Below, one piece after another: positions 36,517 to 45,155 of a DNA stretch of 64,000 nucleotides. The position numbers and the translations under genes are program-made. Source of the stretch: an uncultured Clostridium sp. (GTDB taxonomy: Bacteria > Bacillota > Clostridia > Clostridiales > Clostridiaceae). The DNA is taken from assembly GCA_900547475.1 (NCBI GenBank), contig URGW01000003.1:1-64000 (forward strand), written 5' to 3'. Position 1 is the stretch's first letter. Every line of letters starts with the position of its first letter. The notes below the pieces were generated by a model, which saw nothing but the letters and a program-made list of their open reading frames with translations, searched no databases and was not told the DNA's origin.

Positions 36517-37674
36517 TTAAATGTGATTAACAACCATATCTCCATGATTCTTTATTTTTTCATTATCAAAATATTGATAATAATAACATTTTAACTTACC
36601 ATTATATAATTTTCTATTTTTAGTAGACTTTCTTCCAAAAGGTATTTCAAAACCTTCATATGAAGTTAAAATGTTAAAATCCCAAGTATCAAGTTTTCTC
36701 TTATTCATTCCTAAATACTTGTAAAGTTCTTCAACCTCTTTCTTTTCTCCTAATCTTTCTCCATATGGTGGATTAGTTATAATAAAGGCATTTTTATCAC
36801 CGCTTGAGAATTGTTTGAAATCTCTCTTTTGGAATTCAATATATTTTGCAACTCCAGCTTTTTGAGAATTACTTCTTGCAATTTTAAGCATTCTTCCATC
36901 TATATCATAACCTATAAGCTTTATATCCTTATTTTTTATAGATCTCTCAGCACCTTCTTTAACTTGTTCATAAATATCAGAACCTATAGTTGGCCATATT
37001 TCTGATACAAAGTTTCTGAAAAGTCCTGGAGCTATATTTTGCATTATCATAGCAGCTTCTATTAATATAGTTCCTGATCCACAGAAAGGATCAACTAAAG
37101 TATAGTCTTCTTTCCATCTAGAAATCAAAACTAAAGCAGCTGCTAAAGTTTCTTTTAATGGTGCTATACCAGCTTCCTCTCTATATCCTCTTTTATGAAG
37201 TCCTACACCACTAGTATCAATTGATAAAGTTACTACATCTTTTAGTATTGATACTTCAATTTTATAAACTGGACCATCTTCACTAAAATGACTTACACCA
37301 TAATCTTCACTCATACTTGTTACTATTGCTTTTTTAACAATTGATTGGCAGTCTGGCACACTAAAAAGAGTTGATTTAACAGATTTACCAACTACATGCA
37401 TTACTCCATCCTGTGGTATAATTTCACTCCATTTTACTTTTTTAGTACCTTGGAAAAGTTCCTCAAAGCTTCTTGCTTCAAATTCCGCCATCTTTATAAA
37501 TACTCTATCTGCTGTTCTTAAATGTACATTAGCAATGGCAATATCCATCTCATCACCTTCGAAATGCACTTTACCATTTTCAACTTTTAAATCTTCATAT
37601 CCTAACGCTTTAAGTTCTTTTGCTGTAATTCCTTCTAATCCAAAAGTAGTTGTTGCTACTAAATTATATTCCAT
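36517..37674 (-). CDS. THUMP-domain RNA methyltransferase (RlmL/YpsC family)
   Basis: The 385-residue protein has an N-terminal THUMP RNA-binding domain and a C-terminal SAM-dependent methyltransferase domain with the motifs VDPFCGSGTILIEAA and NPPYGERLG. It probably methylates a guanine N2 in 23S rRNA, as RlmL does. It is the single-domain form typical of Firmicutes. An AAAGGAG site precedes the start. Confidence 0.93.
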   Translation of the reverse strand: MEYNLVATTTFGLEGITAKELKALGYEDLKVENGKVHFEGDEMDIAIANVHLRTADRVFIKMAEFEARSFEELFQGTKKVKWSEIIPQDGVMHVVGKSVKSTLFSVPDCQSIVKKAIVTSMSEDYGVSHFSEDGPVYKIEVSILKDVVTLSIDTSGVGLHKRGYREEAGIAPLKETLAAALVLISRWKEDYTLVDPFCGSGTILIEAAMIMQNIAPGLFRNFVSEIWPTIGSDIYEQVKEGAERSIKNKDIKLIGYDIDGRMLKIARSNSQKAGVAKYIEFQKRDFKQFSSGDKNAFIITNPPYGERLGEKKEVEELYKYLGMNKRKLDTWDFNILTSYEGFEIPFGRKSTKNRKLYNGKLKCYYYQYFDNEKIKNHGDMVVNHI

Positions 37675-37690
37675 TGTTTATTGTCTCCTT

Positions 37691-38227
37691 TTATGACTCA
37701 TATATTTTAACTGAATCATTTCCGTCTATTTCATTTATTTCCACTGCTACTATTTCAGTCTTTGATGTTGGTATGTTTTTACCAACATAATCAGCTCTAA
37801 TTGGTAATTCTTTATGTCCTCTATCAATAAGAACTGCAAGTTGAATTGATAGTGGTCTTCCTGCATCTATAATAGCTTCAATAGCTGCTCTAACTGTTCT
37901 ACAAGTAAATAATACGTCATCTACTAATATAACTTTTTTACCCTTTACCTCAGCTCCTAAATCAACAGAATTTAATTTAGGACTTTCCTTAATTTCTGTA
38001 ATGTCATCTCTATAAAGACTTATATCAACATATCCTACATCTACAGCAACACCTTCTATTTTTTCGATGTTTCCAGCTATTCTTTTAGCTAAAGGATATC
38101 CTCTTCTCTTTATTCCTATTAATACTATATCTTCAACACCTTTATTTTTTTCAATAATTTCATGTGAAATTCTAATTAAACTTCTTCTAATTGCATTATC
38201 ATCTAATAAATTAGCTTTTAACTTCAT
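37691..38227 (-). CDS. pyrR: Bifunctional pyr operon regulator / uracil phosphoribosyltransferase
   Basis: PyrR binds pyr mRNA in response to UMP and has weak uracil phosphoribosyltransferase activity. The PRPP motif VILVDDVLFTCRTVRAA is present. From ATG 38227 the protein has 178 residues; an ATG six bases upstream is too close to the AAGGAG site. No pyr attenuator was found near it and no other pyr genes are in the window. Confidence 0.95.
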   Translation of the reverse strand: MKLKANLLDDNAIRRSLIRISHEIIEKNKGVEDIVLIGIKRRGYPLAKRIAGNIEKIEGVAVDVGYVDISLYRDDITEIKESPKLNSVDLGAEVKGKKVILVDDVLFTCRTVRAAIEAIIDAGRPLSIQLAVLIDRGHKELPIRADYVGKNIPTSKTEIVAVEINEIDGNDSVKIYES

Positions 38228-38240
38228 AAACATAAACTCC

Positions 38241-39155
38241 TTACATTTTTCTCAATTTTTCTAGTAACTCTTTAAAGTAATTAGGTAATTCAGATGTAAA
38301 CTCCATATACTCTTTAGTTCTAGGATGTATAAAACCTAATGTCTTAGCATGAAGTGCTTGCCCTTCTATATTAAACTTTTGTCTTTTATAACCATAAACT
38401 AAGTCACCAACTAAAGGATGCCCTATAGATGACATATGCACTCTAATTTGATGTGTTCTTCCAGTTTCTAAAGTGCATTTAACAAGAGAAACTCCTTTAT
38501 CATATTGTTCTAACACTTCATAATGTGTTACTGCTCTTTTTCCATCAGAGTTAATTGCCATTTTTATTCTTTCTTTTTTATCTCTACTAATAGGTTTGTC
38601 AACAGTACCTTTTACATTACTAAATTTCCCTTCTACTAAGGCATAATATTCTCTCTTTATTGAATGCTCTTTAAATTGTGCTGCTAAATCATTATGAGCT
38701 TCATCGTTTTTTGCAATTACAAGTATTCCAGAAGTATCTTTATCTATTCTATGTACAATTCCAGGTCTTATAACACCATTAATTCCTGATAAATCACTGC
38801 AATGATGTAATATACCATTCACTAAAGTTCCTGTATAATTTCCTGGAGCAGGATGAACTACTATACCTTTTTCTTTATTAACAACTAATACATCTTCATC
38901 CTCATAAACAATATCTAAATTCATTTTTTCTGCAGAAACATTAAGTTCAACCGGCTCCGGAACTTCAACTTCAATAAAGTCACCCTTTTTAAGCTTATAA
39001 TTACTCTTAATTACTTTACTATTAGCTTTAACCTTTTTTTCCTCTATTAATCCTTGAACAAACGACCTTGATTTGCCTTCTATCATTACTGATAAATATT
39101 TATCTATTCTTTTTCCTTCTTCTTCACTATTAATATTAAAACTTAAATTTTCCAT
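38241..39155 (-). CDS. RluD-family 23S rRNA pseudouridine synthase
   Basis: The 304-residue enzyme converts uridines in 23S rRNA to pseudouridine. It has an N-terminal S4 domain (RIDKYLSVMIEGKSRSFVQ) and the catalytic motif VHRIDKDTSGILVIAK with its Asp. It is followed by pyrR 13 bases downstream. lspA, which often precedes it in related genomes, is absent here; the 240-base upstream gap has no ORF. Confidence 0.94.
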   Translation of the reverse strand: MENLSFNINSEEEGKRIDKYLSVMIEGKSRSFVQGLIEEKKVKANSKVIKSNYKLKKGDFIEVEVPEPVELNVSAEKMNLDIVYEDEDVLVVNKEKGIVVHPAPGNYTGTLVNGILHHCSDLSGINGVIRPGIVHRIDKDTSGILVIAKNDEAHNDLAAQFKEHSIKREYYALVEGKFSNVKGTVDKPISRDKKERIKMAINSDGKRAVTHYEVLEQYDKGVSLVKCTLETGRTHQIRVHMSSIGHPLVGDLVYGYKRQKFNIEGQALHAKTLGFIHPRTKEYMEFTSELPNYFKELLEKLRKM

Positions 39156-39366
39156 ATATTTTACTCCATTTATTTATATTATTATAAGTGATATTCTAAA
39201 CTCCCAAATCTTAATTAGTACTCTAATAACTCTGCTCTAATATACTAAAGTTATACTTTATATACTCATTAGAACTTATAAAGAATCAGTTTCTTTTGAC
39301 ATTATAATATATAAATAAATCATTCTCAATAGTAGTATTAATCATAACCTCAAATAAATTAACTAA

Positions 39367-39390
39367 AGGAGACCAAAATTTCGGTCTCCT
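39367..39390 (-). terminator. Terminator after divIVA
   Basis: AGGAGACC (39367-39374) pairs with GGTCTCCT (39383-39390). It lies just downstream of the divIVA stop on the minus strand, with a T-rich tail. Confidence 0.8.
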
Positions 39391-39397
39391 ATATGTA

Positions 39398-40000
39398 TTA
39401 GTTATTTGAATAGAATTTTTTCACAGCATCTATATCATCATTTAGATCTTCAAGTTTAAACTCTTCCTTTTCTTCTGAATTATAAATCTCTGCTTCTTTT
39501 TCATGTAGCTCATATTGTTCAACAGGTTGTGCTACATTATAATTTTTTGTTAAATCTTTTTCTAATTCATCAAAAGTTTGAAGTTGAGTATTCATAAATC
39601 CTCTAAACTTTGCCCTAAATTTTATGAATTCTTCTTTTACTCTTTCATATTCATCATTTATAGCTACAACATCACCATGAGCCTTATCTAATATTCTTTG
39701 AGCTGTTTCATTAGCATTTCCAATAATTAATTCAGCTTGCTTTTCTGAGCTTTCTTTAGCTTGATCTGCAGCATTTTGTGCTAATAATAAAGTATTTTGA
39801 ATAGTTGCTTCTAACTTTTCATAATGTTCAAGTTTTTCATTTACTCTACTTAAACTTTCCTTTAACCTAGCATTTTCCTTATAAACCTCTTCATAGCTTT
39901 CAACAACATCATCTAAGAATTCATCTACTTCTTCAACAGAATATCCTCTTATTCCTTTCTTAAATTCCTTATTGTTTATATCTATAGGAGTTAATTTCAT
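39398..40000 (-). CDS. divIVA: DivIVA cell-division/polarity protein
   Basis: DivIVA gathers at curved membrane such as poles and septa. From ATG 40000 (200 residues) it has the conserved membrane-binding N-terminus (LTPIDINNKEFKKGIRGYS, then VDEFLDDVVESYE), a long coiled coil to about residue 150, and an acidic tail. GAGGTGG lies just upstream. It is the last gene of the yggS-sepF-yggT-ylmH-divIVA operon. Confidence 0.96.
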   Translation of the reverse strand: MKLTPIDINNKEFKKGIRGYSVEEVDEFLDDVVESYEEVYKENARLKESLSRVNEKLEHYEKLEATIQNTLLLAQNAADQAKESSEKQAELIIGNANETAQRILDKAHGDVVAINDEYERVKEEFIKFRAKFRGFMNTQLQTFDELEKDLTKNYNVAQPVEQYELHEKEAEIYNSEEKEEFKLEDLNDDIDAVKKFYSNN

Positions 40001-40014
40001 TCCATCCACCTCTT

Positions 40015-40782
40015 CTATATAAATTTGTTCATTTTAACTTTATATCTTCCACTTTTCGTATTCCCAACAATTTCTCCTATTATAAATTTTCCTACCCCAG
40101 AAATCGTTATTCTTTGGCCATCCTTTATTTCTTTGCTTTTATCTATAGATTTAGAATAATCTATTAGTACTTTACCACTATCAATAATTTCAACTGCTTT
40201 CCCCCTAGATATGTTAGCTAACTTAGAAACTATATTATCTAATCTAAGTGAAGGAACTATTATGGTTCCTTCTAAAAAATTACTATTTGGTAAATTATCC
40301 TCCTGTATTTCTTCTACTGATACAGGTGCTTTACCCACACTACTTAACTCATATAAAATATAGTCTGCTACTTCTTCATAAATAGGAACTATTGCATAAT
40401 TATCAATTACTCGTAAATCTCCAAGCTTTTCTCTCTCTATTCCTAAGGCCATGATAGCTCCTAAATAATCCTTATGTGAAAGATTACTAAATTTAGACTT
40501 ATTGGTAATCTTAATAATTCTATATGGAAAAGGAGTAGAATAAATATTATTAAATGCTAGTATTTTTCTATCACATTCCTCAAAAGCCCCTTTTGCCTCT
40601 ACTAAAAAATCATTAGCATTAAAATTCTTAGTAAAATACATCCAAATATTAGGTTTGCAAAAAAACTTAGTAAATGTTGGTATACCTTTATTATAAGCTA
40701 AGCTCATATATTGATAAACTTTTATAACATCTTCAGTATCTTCTTTTAAAAAATTCTTTAAAACATCTTCTTTTGATAACAT
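40015..40782 (-). CDS. ylmH: YlmH-family S4 RNA-binding protein
   Basis: YlmH (RqcP2-like) has a C-terminal S4 domain (RLDNIVSKLANISRGKAVE, then GQRITISGVGKF) and an N-terminal domain of the YlmH type. Relatives bind stalled 50S subunits and help ribosome rescue, in which case it may work with rqcH in this window. ATG at 40782 (255 residues) overlaps the stop of yggT; a GTG at 40800 is an alternative. Confidence 0.9.
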   Translation of the reverse strand: MLSKEDVLKNFLKEDTEDVIKVYQYMSLAYNKGIPTFTKFFCKPNIWMYFTKNFNANDFLVEAKGAFEECDRKILAFNNIYSTPFPYRIIKITNKSKFSNLSHKDYLGAIMALGIEREKLGDLRVIDNYAIVPIYEEVADYILYELSSVGKAPVSVEEIQEDNLPNSNFLEGTIIVPSLRLDNIVSKLANISRGKAVEIIDSGKVLIDYSKSIDKSKEIKDGQRITISGVGKFIIGEIVGNTKSGRYKVKMNKFI

Positions 40783-40783
40783 T

Positions 40784-41044
40784 TTATAATAATATCCCAC
40801 TAATAAAATTTAATACTATGATAGCTAGTAGTGGTGCAAAATCTATCATCATATTTCCAAAAAGTCTTTCTTGTAGAATTCTAAAGGGCTCTAAAATTGG
40901 ATTGTTAAAAGATACTAAAATTCTATAAAAACTACTTTCTCTAATATTAGGTATATAAGAAAGTATTACTTCTGCTAAAATACTTATATCTAACACAGTA
41001 AATAATAAATATAAAAAACTACTTATGATTCCTATTGGAATCAC
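40784..41044 (-). CDS. YggT-family membrane protein
   Basis: The 86-residue protein has two membrane helices with the family motif (VILSYIPN, then LVSFNNPILEPFRILQERL). Its start is unclear. The in-frame GTG at 41044 lies within the AGGAGGTG ribosome binding site itself, and the next codons at normal spacing are ATA or ATC. A non-standard start is possible; the coordinates given use the GTG. Confidence 0.85.
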   Translation of the reverse strand: MIPIGIISSFLYLLFTVLDISILAEVILSYIPNIRESSFYRILVSFNNPILEPFRILQERLFGNMMIDFAPLLAIIVLNFISGILL

Positions 41045-41047
41045 CTC

Positions 41048-41497
41048 CTATTTGTTCCAGTTAAATAGTGCTTTTGAACTTATTTCACTTCTTAACTCAT
41101 TACTAACTTCTACATTTGATGGTGAAAGTAAATATACTCTTTGCTCAACTTCTTGAAGTTGAGCTCCTAACACACAACATGCTCCACTAATAAAATCTAC
41201 TAATCTTTGAGCTATTTTCGTTTCCATTGCAGTTGTATTAACAACAACTATTTTTCTATTTTTTATAGCATCTGCAATTTCTCTTGCTTCATCATATGAA
41301 GTTGGTTTAACAACCATAACCTTAGCAGATGCTGAATTATGAATATTAACCACTTTATTACCTCTTTGTTTTGAAATTATAGGTTCAATCTCTTCAACCT
41401 CTTCTTCTTCCTCAATTTCTTCTAAATCTTCAAAATCCTCGTCATCATACTCTCCAAGACCTATTATTTCTTTAAACTTTCCAAACATATTACTCAT
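41048..41497 (-). CDS. sepF: Cell-division protein SepF
   Basis: SepF ties FtsZ filaments to the membrane. The 149-residue protein has an N-terminal amphipathic helix (FGKFKEIIGL), an acidic low-complexity linker (about 18-40) and the conserved C-terminal domain (MVVKPTSYDEAREIADAIKN, then DFISGACCVLGAQLQEV). AGGAGG precedes its start. Confidence 0.96.
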   Translation of the reverse strand: MSNMFGKFKEIIGLGEYDDEDFEDLEEIEEEEEVEEIEPIISKQRGNKVVNIHNSASAKVMVVKPTSYDEAREIADAIKNRKIVVVNTTAMETKIAQRLVDFISGACCVLGAQLQEVEQRVYLLSPSNVEVSNELRSEISSKALFNWNK

Positions 41498-41511
41498 TTT
41501 ATTACATCCTC

Positions 41512-42168
41512 CTATTTTTCTCTTAATCCAAATATGCCAGAGCCAATTCTAACTAAATTAGCACCTTCTTGAATTGCAATTTTATAATCATTAGTCATTC
41601 CCATAGATAAAACTTCCATAGATATATTTTCAAACTTTCTTTCTTTTAATTTATCAAAGATTTGTTTTGTTCTACTAAAATAGCATCTATTTTCTTCCTC
41701 ATTCCCTTTAGGTATTATAACCATAATCCCCTTAACCTTTACGTGCTTACACTTTTCAACAGCAGAAATCATATATTCTATCTCTTCTTCATATATTCCA
41801 CTTTTACTTTCTTCTCTACCTATATTTATTTGAATAAGTACATTAGCACATAAATTATTTTTTCCAAACTCACTCTCTATTTTCTCTAATAGTTTTATAC
41901 TAGATAAAGAATGTATTAAATAAACATTATTCACTAAATACTTAACTTTATTAGTTTGAAGCTTACCTATAAAATGCCATCTTATATCCTCTGGCAACCT
42001 TTCTTTCTTAGAAATTAACTCTTGAACCTTATTCTCTCCAAAATCTCTTTGTCCAGTATTATATGACTCAATTATCATCTCTACTGGCTTAGTCTTAGAT
42101 ACAGCTACTAACTTAACATCATTAGGTATCTCACTTAAAATTTTTATTGTTTTTTCTGCAATACTAAT
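41512..42168 (-). CDS. yggS: PLP-homeostasis protein YggS/YlmE with an apparent ATT start
   Basis: YggS binds pyridoxal phosphate and maintains its balance. The first ATG (42078) would give 188 residues and leave out the PLP lysine. The frame is open upstream and encodes KLVAVSKTKPVEM with that lysine, back to a TAA just before AAGGAGG. Between that site and the lysine there is no ATG, GTG or TTG. The best start is ATT at 42168, seven bases after AAGGAGG, giving 218 residues, the normal length; the next residues are Ser-Ile, as I recall in clostridial YggS beginning Met-Ser-Ile. Downstream, HFIGKLQTNK and GMTNDYKIAI are typical. Confidence 0.88.
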   Translation of the reverse strand: MSIAEKTIKILSEIPNDVKLVAVSKTKPVEMIIESYNTGQRDFGENKVQELISKKERLPEDIRWHFIGKLQTNKVKYLVNNVYLIHSLSSIKLLEKIESEFGKNNLCANVLIQINIGREESKSGIYEEEIEYMISAVEKCKHVKVKGIMVIIPKGNEEENRCYFSRTKQIFDKLKERKFENISMEVLSMGMTNDYKIAIQEGANLVRIGSGIFGLREK

Positions 42169-42295
42169 GTTGATCCCTCCTTAGAAAGAGTTAATTGCCC
42201 GCATATCATTATTATTCTTCAAAAGTATAAAATTCCCTTCTAAATCTCTTTTTAATTATAACATTTTTTTAGAATTTTTTTAATACTTTTTTAAT

Positions 42296-43042
42296 TTAAT
42301 TATCTGCTCTCTCCATAAATTTAGGCTCTATTGATTTTTTTGCTGCCGGTAAAGTAATTTCGTCAAACTTTTCTATAGTTATATTTAACTTTCTAATTAT
42401 TAATTTATTTATATAACTACCCTCTGTTAATAATGAAGCTTCCAGTTGTTCTGGATCTCCTATAGCATAAAACTTAAATGGACTTCCCTCCATATCGTTT
42501 CCATTTTCTTCAAATCTTATGAACGCCCATGCACATACAAGACCTGTAGTATTTAAAATCCTATAATTGTTAATAGCTATTCCTTCTGCCCCTGCAGTTC
42601 TTAAATCATTAAGCACCATTGCTGCATCTGCTGAATGTAAGGTTCTTCTATCTACCTCTAATTGATCATCTTTATTTATATCATATTCACCATCATAAAT
42701 AGTTAAAATTATACCTGGTCCTGTTATTTCAGTTGTACCAGCAAGATCCCCATAAGAAGATAATTGTTCTTTCATATGCTCAATTACTTTTTCGTTATTT
42801 TCATCATCATCTGCATAATTAATATCAAGACTTGAAATTTTTTTAGATAATTCATAGTTATCATCACTTAGTGCGGTTATCTCATCGTATAATTTATTTC
42901 TCTCTTCTATAGCATCCTTATATTCAACAGAATTCAGATTAAGAAAACCGGTAGTTTCATTTATACCGATGTTAGTTACAATTAAAAATCCAAGTAATAT
43001 TGTAGCAATTAAAATAAAAAACTTACTTCTATAGTTTTTCAT
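42296..43042 (-). CDS. DUF881 protein (YlxW/YlxX-like)
   Basis: The 248-residue protein has one N-terminal membrane helix, a coiled coil at about 40-80 and the DUF881 domain (GPGIILTIYDGEYDIN, then DLRTAGAEGIAINNYRI). Its role is unknown; relatives lie in division clusters. It is the last gene of the ftsQ operon. Downstream the sequence is AT-rich with no clear terminator. Confidence 0.88.
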   Translation of the reverse strand: MKNYRSKFFILIATILLGFLIVTNIGINETTGFLNLNSVEYKDAIEERNKLYDEITALSDDNYELSKKISSLDINYADDDENNEKVIEHMKEQLSSYGDLAGTTEITGPGIILTIYDGEYDINKDDQLEVDRRTLHSADAAMVLNDLRTAGAEGIAINNYRILNTTGLVCAWAFIRFEENGNDMEGSPFKFYAIGDPEQLEASLLTEGSYINKLIIRKLNITIEKFDEITLPAAKKSIEPKFMERADN

Positions 43043-43393
43043 CTAATCACCTCTTCGTCTGTCTTTATATTTTTCTAATAAAACTCTTCTAATTGATCCA
43101 AAATTATCAAATATTCTTCCCCCAAATACAATTACAGCTGCAATATATATAGGAATTCCTAATTTATCTCCTAAATAAGCAAGTGCTGCTGCAAGTAGCG
43201 CATTCCCAAAAAAACCTGATATAAATATATCCGGCTTAAATCTTTTATTAAGAGATGCTCTAAATGCACCAAATACAGAATCCAAACATGCTAGTATTGC
43301 CACAGACATATATGGAGAAAATTTTTCTGGTATATTTACATCAAATATTAATCCTAAAAGTACTCCTAATAATAAACCTATAAATGCTATCAA
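43043..43393 (-). CDS. sbp: DUF1290 small basic protein Sbp
   Basis: The 116-residue membrane protein matches the DUF1290 family (SVAILACLDSVFGAFRASLN and IFGG-type RIFDNFGSIRRVL). The gene is conserved in Gram-positive division clusters between DUF881 genes, as here, but its function is not known. It is adjacent to both neighbours. Confidence 0.92.
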   Translation of the reverse strand: MIAFIGLLLGVLLGLIFDVNIPEKFSPYMSVAILACLDSVFGAFRASLNKRFKPDIFISGFFGNALLAAALAYLGDKLGIPIYIAAVIVFGGRIFDNFGSIRRVLLEKYKDRRRGD

Positions 43394-43406
43394 AACTTTT
43401 CCTCCC

Positions 43407-44126
43407 TTATTGAACTGGCTTTATATATTCATATCTTAATGATTGTGTTGTTTTAACTATTGTTATGTCATCCATTTGCTTAACATCATTACTATAACTC
43501 TTTAAAGCAGCATAATCTAATACTCCTGGAAAATTTACTGCAAGATTTAACTTACTTTTATCCCCTATTGCTTTTATAGTAATTTCACTATTAGGATCTA
43601 CTCTTCCTGCTGATCCAATAGAAATTGAACTTCCTGCCATTTTTATTCCAGTCTGTGGTGTAATTCTCATCTCATTTATGGAGATAGCCTCTGCTCCAGC
43701 ATACCATAAAGAGTTAATTAAATTTACAATTTCCTCTTCACTTACTGTATTTATAGTTTGAGTTCCATTTGTTCCAAAAACTGAATTCTTAAGTGATAAT
43801 GTTATGATAATTCCTGGTCCTTTAACATCTAAAAGCCCTATTTGCATTCTTGCATTATCAAGTTGCTTTTTAATTTCCCCTTCAATTTCCCCTTCTTTTG
43901 CTGCTGCATCTTCAAGCTGTTTTAATTCTTCAGATAATATTTCATTATTTTTTTGAAGATCTTCTTTTTCTTTTTTTAAAATCTCTATTTCTGATAATAT
44001 GTCTGCACCATTATAATCTATATCTCTACCATTAGCGACACTTAATTGTTTAAATTGATATGTCAATAAAAAACCTAAAAATGCACATACTAACGCTACA
44101 ACTATTTGAGATAATACCTTTTTCAT
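43407..44126 (-). CDS. DUF881 protein
   Basis: This second DUF881 protein (239 residues) shares the layout of the other one: membrane helix, coiled coil (about 45-85) and the domain motif GPGIIITLSLKNSVFGTN, then LWYAGAEAISINEMRI. The two probably arose by duplication and may form a heteromer. Confidence 0.88.
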   Translation of the reverse strand: MKKVLSQIVVALVCAFLGFLLTYQFKQLSVANGRDIDYNGADILSEIEILKKEKEDLQKNNEILSEELKQLEDAAAKEGEIEGEIKKQLDNARMQIGLLDVKGPGIIITLSLKNSVFGTNGTQTINTVSEEEIVNLINSLWYAGAEAISINEMRITPQTGIKMAGSSISIGSAGRVDPNSEITIKAIGDKSKLNLAVNFPGVLDYAALKSYSNDVKQMDDITIVKTTQSLRYEYIKPVQ

Positions 44127-44139
44127 ATTTCTCCTCCTA

Positions 44140-45012
44140 CTATTCTACTGGTTCTACATCTGCATCTACTTCTAGATCCTCTTGTTGTGTTATATTATTA
44201 TCTGTAGTTACACTATTATCCTCTGTTATTCCTTCCTCTTCTTCATTAGTTTCTTCTTTTACTTCTTCAACCTTTATTACAGGTGATCCATTAAAACTAA
44301 CATTTATATATCCCTTTGCAATATTTATATTATCATCTAACATAATTCTATATACATTTTCCATTTTATTATATAAATCACTGTCATCACCAAATAATAT
44401 CTCTACATTCCCGATATAACCAATAATATTAACTATATTGCTTAAGTCTAAACTTGAAAAATATATAGATTCTCTATTTTGTGAAATGAATGGGTAAAAA
44501 TTTGTTAAAATACTTTTATATGAATTAAATTCATCAACTTTACTCTCATCATCCTTAATACTTATATCCACACCTTTAATTTCAACTAAATTCCTTCCAT
44601 CAATATTATCTACTTCTTCTAAAACTTCTAAATCATTGTTGATAATCAATAGTTCAACACCATTATTAATATAATATACCGGTGCTTCTTCTGTAATATT
44701 AATTTCCAATGTATTTATACCTTTTCTCTTAATATCAACAGTACTAACATATCTATTTTTTAAAATCTCCTCTCTTATCTTTCTTTCATTTACTGTAAAT
44801 ATATTTAATCCAATCCTATCGCTAACCTCACTTAAAAGAACTTCATTTGATATTGTAACATTTCCTTTAAAATTAATAGCTTTAATATTAAATATTGGAG
44901 CTTTAGTAATAAAAATAAACCCTCCTACAACAAGAATTATTGTAATTAATGTTAACTTTTTTATTAATCTTTTTCTCTTTTTTGCTCTTATAAACTTTTT
45001 TATATCTTTCAT
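44140..45012 (-). CDS. ftsQ: Cell-division protein FtsQ/DivIB
   Basis: FtsQ/DivIB links the early and late divisome. The 290-residue protein has a short cytoplasmic basic segment, one membrane helix (about 20-39), a POTRA domain (FNIKAINFKGNVTISNEVLL) and a beta domain, then an acidic tail rich in Glu, Asp and Thr. It begins after a terminator, so it starts a new transcript. Confidence 0.93.
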   Translation of the reverse strand: MKDIKKFIRAKKRKRLIKKLTLITIILVVGGFIFITKAPIFNIKAINFKGNVTISNEVLLSEVSDRIGLNIFTVNERKIREEILKNRYVSTVDIKRKGINTLEINITEEAPVYYINNGVELLIINNDLEVLEEVDNIDGRNLVEIKGVDISIKDDESKVDEFNSYKSILTNFYPFISQNRESIYFSSLDLSNIVNIIGYIGNVEILFGDDSDLYNKMENVYRIMLDDNINIAKGYINVSFNGSPVIKVEEVKEETNEEEEGITEDNSVTTDNNITQQEDLEVDADVEPVE

Positions 45013-45119
45013 TAGTACCTTATTCCTTTTTAATTTCTATCTTTTACTATAATTTTACCATAAAACTTGTAATTTTTTATAATTATTTTACATCATTCTT
45101 TTTATATTGTACACAAAAA

Positions 45120-45149
45120 TTAAGAGCTTCTTTCATAAGAAGCTCTTAA
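45120..45149 (-). terminator. Terminator after ftsW
   Basis: A perfect 13-base stem, TTAAGAGCTTCTT (45120-45132) with its complement (45137-45149), surrounds a TCAT loop. It ends the murF-mraY-ftsW transcript. Confidence 0.85.
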
Positions 45150-45155
45150 AATCTT

